A stretch of DNA of 64,000 nucleotides from positions 186,001-250,000 of the forward strand of contig JADJFE010000001.1 in assembly GCA_016708725.1 (NCBI GenBank). Reading direction: 5' to 3'. Under the pieces are notes generated by a model. The model had not been told where the DNA came from. It did no database searches and saw only the letters and a list, made by a program, of their open reading frames with translations. Origin of the DNA: Candidatus Aalborgicola bjergmarkensis. Lineage in GTDB: Bacteria > Pseudomonadota > Gammaproteobacteria > Burkholderiales > Burkholderiaceae_C. Shown one piece after another: positions 58,532-64,000 of this stretch (position 1 is the stretch's first letter; each line of letters opens with the position of its first letter). Made by a program: the position numbers and the translations under genes.

Positions 58532-60603
58532 GCACCTCGGAGAATCGGCCCGATGCGAATCGTGTGGGTGTCAGGAATTTCGCTATGCGACAGCACTTGC
58601 AGGCGTGGTGCCACACGGCGCAAAAGCCGCGCAATGGTCGCACGAATCTGATCCGGCACCAAAAGACAAGCGGGTATGCCAATTTCTTCCTGACGCATGG
58701 CTGTTTCCGCTGCACTGCGTGTCAGCATATCCGCCACCCCAGGGTCTAGCGCCGGACCGGCGGCGTTACCCAAAGCCTGAACCAGCAAGCGCTCCAGGGC
58801 AGGATCAATGGCAATGACATTGAGTTCGTTGGTAGGACCGTAAATTTGTTGCACGATTGCCGCAGACAGGGCAATACGCACCCTTTTTGCCAACTCTGCA
58901 GCATCGGTTGTGGATGCAGCATGTTCAGCGATGGATTCGATGATGGTGCGAATATCACGGATATGCACCGACTCATCAAGCAGCAGTTGCAGCACTTTCT
59001 GGAAAATAGCAACGGAAATCATTTTGGGCACTACTTCTTCAATCAGTTTGGGAGCCAGTTTGGTGACGTGCTCCACGAGTTGTTGTGTCTCTGTCCGACT
59101 TAGTAATTTGGAGGCTTGCACTTGCATCAAGTGTGACAAATGTGTGGCCATGACAGTCTCCGAATCAACCACGGTAAAACCGACCATTTGTGCCGTTTCC
59201 TTTTGCTGTTCGTCGATCCAGTGCGCGGGCAGACCAAAAGCAGGGTCGGTGGTTGCAGTTCCTATCAGGGGTGTGGTGATGCCACCGGGATTGATGGCCA
59301 GAAACATGCCCGGAAACGCCTCACCCTCGCCGACAATGACGCCACGCAGCGTGATGCGGTAGGCACTGGGCTTGAGATCGAGGTTGTCACGCACATGCAC
59401 CGGCGGCGGCAGGAAACCCACTTCCTGCGCAAACTTGCGACGCACCCCCTTGATACGCGTCAACAAGTCGCCTGGGCGGCTCTTGTCCACCAGTGCAATC
59501 AGCCGATAGCCCAGCTCCAGCCCCAATTGATCCACGGGCTGTAAATCATCCCAGGAGGCCTCCCCGTCGCCAGCCGGTGGCGGAGTTTCCGCTTGTGGGG
59601 CTGCCGGGGGAGGTTTGTGCGCCAGCATCCATCCGGTATAGCCCAATACCGCAGCAATACTCAGAAACACCAGGTGCGGCATGTTGGGGATGATGCCCAG
59701 GATGAACATGATTGCAGCCGTAATGTTCATTACTTTGGGTGAGGCAAACATCTGCCCCACAATTTGTTTGCCCAGGTCCTGGTCCTTGCCAACCCGCGAG
59801 ACCACCATGGCAGCAGCCACCGAAATCAGCAAGCCTGGAATCTGCGCGACCAGCGCATCACCCACTGCCAGCAAAATATAGGAATTGGCTGCCTGGGACG
59901 CAGTAAGGTCGTGCTGCACAATGCCAACGGTAAAGCCGCCGAAAATATTGATGAGCAAAATCAGGATGCCGGCAATGGCATCGCCACGGACAAACTTGGA
60001 TGCACCGTCCATGGAGCCAAAGAACTCGGCTTCTTCTCCCACCTCGGCGCGGCGGCGTTTGGCTTCCTTTTCGTCAATCAGACCGGCATTCAGATCGGCA
60101 TCCACCGCCATTTGCTTACCCGGCATGGCATCGAGTGTGAAACGTGCGGACACTTCGGCGATACGTTCTGAACCTTTGGTCACGACCACAAAATTGATGA
60201 CCACCAGAATCGCAAACACAATCAGACCCACCGCAAAATTGCCGCCAATCAGGAAGTGGCCAAAAGCCTCGATCACCGCACCGGCAGCACCGGCACCCGT
60301 ATGACCTTCGAGCAACACCACCCGTGTGGAGGCCACGTTGAGTGACAAACGCATCAATGTCGTCAGCAACAAAACCGCAGGAAATGCGGCGAAATCCAGC
60401 GGTCGAATCATGTAGGCGGCAACCATCATGACCATCAACGCCACCGCAATATTGATGGTGAAGAAGACATCCAGCAGGATTGGCGGCAAGGGCAGCACCA
60501 TCATTGCCAGAATGGCGACAACCAGCATGGGCGCGGCTGCACCCTGGAGCACGGCGGAGTTATTGCCGTACCACTGCTGAAGCGACTTTAATTGGAAGTT
60601 CAT
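58528..60603 (-). CDS. flhA: Flagellar export gate protein FlhA
   Basis: The protein has 691 residues, the normal size. The N-terminal half has about eight membrane helices and the FHIPEP-family signatures (LSLNVASTRVVLLEGHTGAG; RVGKDQDLGKQIVGQM). The large cytoplasmic C-terminal domain begins after about residue 350. It forms the central export gate with FlhB. Overlaps flhB by 4 nt upstream and flhF by 4 nt downstream. Confidence 0.97.
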   Translation of the reverse strand: MNFQLKSLQQWYGNNSAVLQGAAAPMLVVAILAMMVLPLPPILLDVFFTINIAVALMVMMVAAYMIRPLDFAAFPAVLLLTTLMRLSLNVASTRVVLLEGHTGAGAAGAVIEAFGHFLIGGNFAVGLIVFAILVVINFVVVTKGSERIAEVSARFTLDAMPGKQMAVDADLNAGLIDEKEAKRRRAEVGEEAEFFGSMDGASKFVRGDAIAGILILLINIFGGFTVGIVQHDLTASQAANSYILLAVGDALVAQIPGLLISVAAAMVVSRVGKDQDLGKQIVGQMFASPKVMNITAAIMFILGIIPNMPHLVFLSIAAVLGYTGWMLAHKPPPAAPQAETPPPAGDGEASWDDLQPVDQLGLELGYRLIALVDKSRPGDLLTRIKGVRRKFAQEVGFLPPPVHVRDNLDLKPSAYRITLRGVIVGEGEAFPGMFLAINPGGITTPLIGTATTDPAFGLPAHWIDEQQKETAQMVGFTVVDSETVMATHLSHLMQVQASKLLSRTETQQLVEHVTKLAPKLIEEVVPKMISVAIFQKVLQLLLDESVHIRDIRTIIESIAEHAASTTDAAELAKRVRIALSAAIVQQIYGPTNELNVIAIDPALERLLVQALGNAAGPALDPGVADMLTRSAAETAMRQEEIGIPACLLVPDQIRATIARLLRRVAPRLQVLSHSEIPDTHTIRIGPILRGA

Positions 60604-61772
60604 GGCGTACCCGCCTTTGTGGCATTGTTAGTTTTATTGGTTTTATGTAATGGATCAAGTTCCGCAGGGATAAAAGGCTCTGGAACATCACCGGGATAAG
60701 GCCCTTCGCCGCGCATGGCCGCGCGCAACCGGTACACGTAGGCCAACACCTGTGCCACTGCGGTATAGAGGCTCGATGGGATGTCCTGGTCAATTTCGGA
60801 ATTGGCATAGAGCGCACGCGCCAGCATGGGCGACTGCAGCACCGGAATGGCATGGTGCTTGGCGACATCGCGAATTTTCATGGCCAGGAGATCAGCGCCT
60901 TTAGAGATAACCCTTGGTGCGCCCATGGTTTGCTCGTCGTAGCGAATGGCCACTGCAAAGTGCGTGGGGTTCATCACCACAAAATCAGCCTTGGGTACAG
61001 CGTTGATGCTCCCCCCTTGGGCAATATCCCTTTGTTTCTGGCGAATTTTTGCCTTCATTTGCGGATTGCCGTCCGATTCTTTCCCCTCTTCCTTGACCTC
61101 CTGGTGCGACATTTTCATCTCATCCTTGTGCAGAAACATCTGCAAGGGCAAGTCAATGAGTGCCGCCAAAAACAATACCAGAAACATCAAACCCAGGCCG
61201 CTGGTCAGCCACTCAACCAGATACCGGATGGCAAGACTCGATGGCTGCAAAATCAGGGAGGCAATCCCTTGCATTCCGGAGCGTAGAAACATCGTGGCAA
61301 CGGTAAACAAGATGCCCATCATCACCATCGTCTTGGCAGTCGAAATCATTTTTTTCTTGGAAAACAGATTGCCAAAACCCTTGAACGGACTGAGCCGACT
61401 GAAGTCCGGCATCAAGGGTTTGAGACTTTGAACCCAGCCACCCGAAATCACGGCAGCCAGAATGACGGCGACCGTGGTGATGGCGGCCATCGCGGCACAA
61501 CCAGCAAGGCCAACAGCGGTTGCATCGGACAGGCGTGTGAACATGCTACCGGTTTGCCGAATGGTGGTAGCGTCAAACGACAACTGCTGCGCCATGCTGT
61601 GCCGCAACCTGTCAAAGAGTATCGGTGATAAAAGTAGCACGGAAGCTGCGCCGGCACCGAGGACGGCCAGGTGCGACAGGTCTTCGGAACGGCTGACTTG
61701 GCCGTCTTCCCTGGCTTTTCGGAGCTTGCGTTCGGAAGCCGGTAGGTTGCGATCTTGACTGCCTTGGTCCAT
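60600..61772 (-). CDS. flhB: Flagellar export switch protein FlhB
   Basis: The protein has 390 residues. Four membrane helices lie in the N-terminal half. The self-cleaving NPTH site (Asn268-Pro-Thr-His271, in VVMNPTHFAVAIRY) is intact; cleavage switches export from rod/hook to filament proteins. The tail past 355 is Pro/Lys-rich and variable. First gene of the overlapping flhB-flhA-flhF-flhG-like-fliA series, separated from cheY by a probable terminator. Confidence 0.97.
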   Translation of the reverse strand: MDQGSQDRNLPASERKLRKAREDGQVSRSEDLSHLAVLGAGAASVLLLSPILFDRLRHSMAQQLSFDATTIRQTGSMFTRLSDATAVGLAGCAAMAAITTVAVILAAVISGGWVQSLKPLMPDFSRLSPFKGFGNLFSKKKMISTAKTMVMMGILFTVATMFLRSGMQGIASLILQPSSLAIRYLVEWLTSGLGLMFLVLFLAALIDLPLQMFLHKDEMKMSHQEVKEEGKESDGNPQMKAKIRQKQRDIAQGGSINAVPKADFVVMNPTHFAVAIRYDEQTMGAPRVISKGADLLAMKIRDVAKHHAIPVLQSPMLARALYANSEIDQDIPSSLYTAVAQVLAYVYRLRAAMRGEGPYPGDVPEPFIPAELDPLHKTNKTNNATKAGTP

Positions 61773-61828
61773 GATGGGAGAAGCGTGGAGTTTCCATCAT
61801 TGTGGCAAGCGCCCTTCGGAACTAAAGG

Positions 61829-61856
61829 CAAAAAAGAGGGGATATCCCCCCCTTTA
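61829..61856 (-). terminator. Likely terminator after cheY
   Basis: On the minus strand a GGGG-ATAT-CCCC stem is followed by TCTTTTTTG, about 20-45 nt after the cheY stop. It would separate motA-motB-cheY from flhB. Confidence 0.55.
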
Positions 61857-61875
61857 ACCCTCCTTCATTCCTCCT

Positions 61876-62265
61876 TTATTTCAGTCCCATTTTGACAAGG
61901 ATATGGTTCACCTTGTCCTCCAGTGTCGCCTTTGTAAAGGGTTTAACGATATAACCCGCCGCCCCCGACTGTGCGGCCAACACAATATCTTCCTTACGCG
62001 CCTCTGCGGTCACCATGAGGACGGGCAGGTGCTTGAGTTTGTCGTCCTTTTTGATTTCACCGAGCAACTGAAACCCGTTCATGTTGGGCATGTTGATGTC
62101 ACTGACCACGAAATCAAAAGTCGAACTGCGTAGCTTTTGCAAGGCAGCCACGCCATCCTCGGCTTCATCGGCCTCGGTATACCCACTCTCCTTGAGCAAG
62201 TTGCGCACAATTCGCCGCATGGTGGAAAAATCATCAACAACTAAAAAACGCAAATCTTTTGACAT
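61876..62265 (-). CDS. cheY: Chemotaxis response regulator CheY
   Basis: The protein has 129 residues and is a single receiver domain. Asp11/Asp12 (VVDD), phospho-acceptor Asp56 (VSDINMP), Thr86 (MVTAEA) and Lys108 (VKPF) are in place. Phosphorylated CheY binds the flagellar switch FliM and alters rotation. It lies 71 bp after motB. No cheZ gene follows, although in many betaproteobacteria cheZ lies between cheY and flhB. Confidence 0.95.
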   Translation of the reverse strand: MSKDLRFLVVDDFSTMRRIVRNLLKESGYTEADEAEDGVAALQKLRSSTFDFVVSDINMPNMNGFQLLGEIKKDDKLKHLPVLMVTAEARKEDIVLAAQSGAAGYIVKPFTKATLEDKVNHILVKMGLK

Positions 62266-62336
62266 GAATTACCCTTTCCCGGGTGAATGTTGCATAGCGC
62301 TAAGTATCACAGAAATTTGAACGGAATGAATCGGAT

Positions 62337-63281
62337 TTAATGCGCCCGGGCCGAAACCGCAGCTGGCTGAGGTGCTTGAGAGACAGGTTCCAGCTCCACA
62401 GGAACTGGCTGCACACCCAAAAGCCGCTCCTCGGCCTCCTTGGTCATCACCAGAATGCTGATACGCCGGTTGCTCGGACTAAACGGATCTTGGGAGTCTA
62501 GCAGCAAGCTCGACGCCATGCCAACCACGCGCGCGAGTTTTTCTTCCGGCATACCAACGCTGGTCAGTTCCCGGCGGGATGCATTGGCGCGGTCAGCGGA
62601 AAGCTCCCAGTTACTGTAACCCCTGGCTGCGTTGCTGTACGGCGTGCGGTCCGTGTGGCCATCCAGGCTGATTTTGTTATTGACATCGAGCAAAACCACG
62701 CCAATTTCCCGCAAAATGTCACGCATGTAGGGCTTTACGATAGTACTGCCACTGTCGAACATGGGGCGCCTCTGGTCGTCCACGATTTGTATTTGCAAGC
62801 CATCCGGCGTAATTTCCAGACGAATCTGCGAACTGAACTCCGCCATCTTGGGGTTGCTGGAGATGGTCTCGGCGATTTTGGCGCTCAATTCGGCGAGCAT
62901 TACCGCCTCACTCTTGGCAGCCTGCGATTTTTGCTTATCCCCCGCCATTTTGCGCGCCTTGCGGTCAGTTCCTTCTCCGCGCTTGTTCTGTCCGGCAGTC
63001 TGGGTTACATCAGTACCACCACCCGTGATCACACTGCTACTGGTGCCAGCGCCACTACCGCCGGACATAGCCACCTTCAAGGGCGTAGAAAAGTAGTCCG
63101 ATATCCCTTTTTTGTCGCCCTCAGAGGTGCTGCCAAGCAACCACATCAACAAGAAAAACGCCATCATTGCCGTCACGAAATCTGCATAGGCAATCTTCCA
63201 GGCCCCCCCATGCGCCGAGTGCCCCCCCTTTTTTATCCGCTTGATGATAATGGGTTGGAGTTTTTTTGCGTCCCCACTCAT
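62337..63281 (-). CDS. motB: Flagellar stator protein MotB
   Basis: The protein has 314 residues. A single N-terminal membrane helix holds the proton-binding Asp34 in YADFVTAMMAFFLLMWLL. The C-terminal OmpA/MotB domain anchors to peptidoglycan (SLDGHTDRTPYSNAARGYSN; WELSADRANASRRELTSVGM). It follows motA with 18 bp spacing. Confidence 0.95.
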   Translation of the reverse strand: MSGDAKKLQPIIIKRIKKGGHSAHGGAWKIAYADFVTAMMAFFLLMWLLGSTSEGDKKGISDYFSTPLKVAMSGGSGAGTSSSVITGGGTDVTQTAGQNKRGEGTDRKARKMAGDKQKSQAAKSEAVMLAELSAKIAETISSNPKMAEFSSQIRLEITPDGLQIQIVDDQRRPMFDSGSTIVKPYMRDILREIGVVLLDVNNKISLDGHTDRTPYSNAARGYSNWELSADRANASRRELTSVGMPEEKLARVVGMASSLLLDSQDPFSPSNRRISILVMTKEAEERLLGVQPVPVELEPVSQAPQPAAVSARAH

Positions 63282-63299
63282 GCTTATGCCCCCTGGGCT

Positions 63300-64000
63300 T
63301 TATTTTTTCTTGACATACGTTTCCAGTTCGACGAACGTGGGTCGCTCGGTGGAAAACAGCACCTTACGGCCAAACTCAATCGCCGTTGACGGGTTGTAAC
63401 CCTGCATACTGGCCAGCAAGGTGGTACGGATGCACTGCAACTCCTTGCCCGACTCTTCCACTTTTTGTTCCAGAATGCCAGCCAGCGGCTCGGCAAAAGC
63501 GTACGCCAGCAAAATGCCCAGAAATGTACCCACCAGGGCGGAGCCAATCATGCCACCAAGAACCGCTGGTGGTTGGCCCACCGATCCCATGGTGTTCACC
63601 ACCCCCAACACCGCAGCCACAATACCGAAGGCTGGCAAACCGCCCGCAACCCGTTGTAACGCAGCAACAGCAGCGTGCGCTTCGTGGTGGTGCGTTTCAA
63701 TTTCACTGTCCATCAAGGACTCGATTTCGTGCGCATTGAGGTTGCCCGAGACCATCATGCGCAAATAATCGGTAATAAATTCAACCACATGGTGGTCAGA
63801 GCCAACGGTTGGGTATTTCTGGAACAAGGGCGACTGATGGGGTTCTTCGACATCCTTTTCAATCGCCATCAAGCCCTCTTTGCGGGCTTTTTGCAGAATA
63901 TCGAACATCAGTGCCATCAATTCCATGTACCGCGCCTTGGTGTACTTGCTGCCCTTGAAACACAAGCCCAGGCCTTTGATGGTGGCCTTGACCACTTTGC
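63300..64000 (-). CDS. motA: Flagellar stator protein MotA (5' end outside window)
   Basis: About 233 C-terminal residues are present; MotA is usually about 285-290, so the first membrane helix and start lie beyond the right edge. Visible parts are FKGSKYTKARYMELMALMFD, the two later membrane helices (FGIVAAVLGVVNTMG and GMIGSALVGTFLGILLAYAF) and the end PTFVELETYVKKK. It forms the proton-driven stator with MotB. Confidence 0.93.
   Translation of the reverse strand, partial: KVVKATIKGLGLCFKGSKYTKARYMELMALMFDILQKARKEGLMAIEKDVEEPHQSPLFQKYPTVGSDHHVVEFITDYLRMMVSGNLNAHEIESLMDSEIETHHHEAHAAVAALQRVAGGLPAFGIVAAVLGVVNTMGSVGQPPAVLGGMIGSALVGTFLGILLAYAFAEPLAGILEQKVEESGKELQCIRTTLLASMQGYNPSTAIEFGRKVLFSTERPTFVELETYVKKK

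Noticed and set aside
1..64000. tRNA or rRNA genes and DDE-type insertion sequences
   Set aside because: No cloverleaf with the TTCGA loop, no rRNA sequence and no transposase frame with recognisable catalytic motifs were found; the only clear mobile element is the group II intron.

Overview
This window looks like a Burkholderiales chromosome, most likely Comamonadaceae. The basis is the flagellar order motA-motB-cheY-flhB-flhA-flhF-(flhG-like)-fliA, the 1301-residue DUF3683-type FAD/Fe-S oxidoreductase, and a short dispersed intergenic repeat of a kind I know from Comamonadaceae genomes. The genus cannot be fixed from the sequence alone.

Layout. Bases 1-5.1 kb hold the tail of a surface protein, two tandem AAA-ATPase/PD-(D/E)XK genes, a broken toxin next to its antitoxin, and a small envelope-protein pair. 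Bases 5.2-10.7 kb hold a chemoreceptor with a C-terminal sensor-like region and the giant oxidoreductase. Bases 10.8-46.3 kb are a large accessory region. It carries four very large, related, modular secreted proteins, all on the minus strand. Their heads differ (M23 peptidase, DUF4091/GH123-like, M6 metalloprotease, DUF1566 only), but they share Ig-like, BACON and DUF1566 blocks and a duplicated RTX-like C-terminal module. Between them lie remnants of ATPase/PD-(D/E)XK genes, an Rpn/DUF4351 nuclease gene and a partial copy of it, a decayed group II intron, and several toxin-antitoxin loci, most with broken toxins. A sugar ABC importer (40.4-44.6 kb) sits inside this region. Bases 46.4-64 kb are conserved chromosome: a TPR protein, uvrB, an aspartate/aromatic aminotransferase, serC, a TPR/ATP-grasp-like protein, a Fic protein, and the flagellar/chemotaxis cluster running off the right edge inside motA.

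How the parts work together. The core genes form ordinary operons: motA-motB-cheY; flhB-flhA-flhF-flhG-like-fliA with overlapping start and stop codons; sugar-binding protein, two permeases and ATPase; aminotransferase-serC. The accessory region appears to be a zone of repeated duplication, deletion and domain exchange. Conserved 5' and 3' flanks of the ATPase/PD-(D/E)XK genes survive as scars at several sites. The surface proteins share long near-identical stretches, and decay (nonsense codons, 1-nt frameshifts, internal deletions) is confined to this region while the core genes read through cleanly. The strongest candidate for something new is the pairing of a head-swapping secreted hydrolase family with a remodelled family of nuclease-ATPase cassettes. 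All function statements for these accessory families are inference from domain resemblance.
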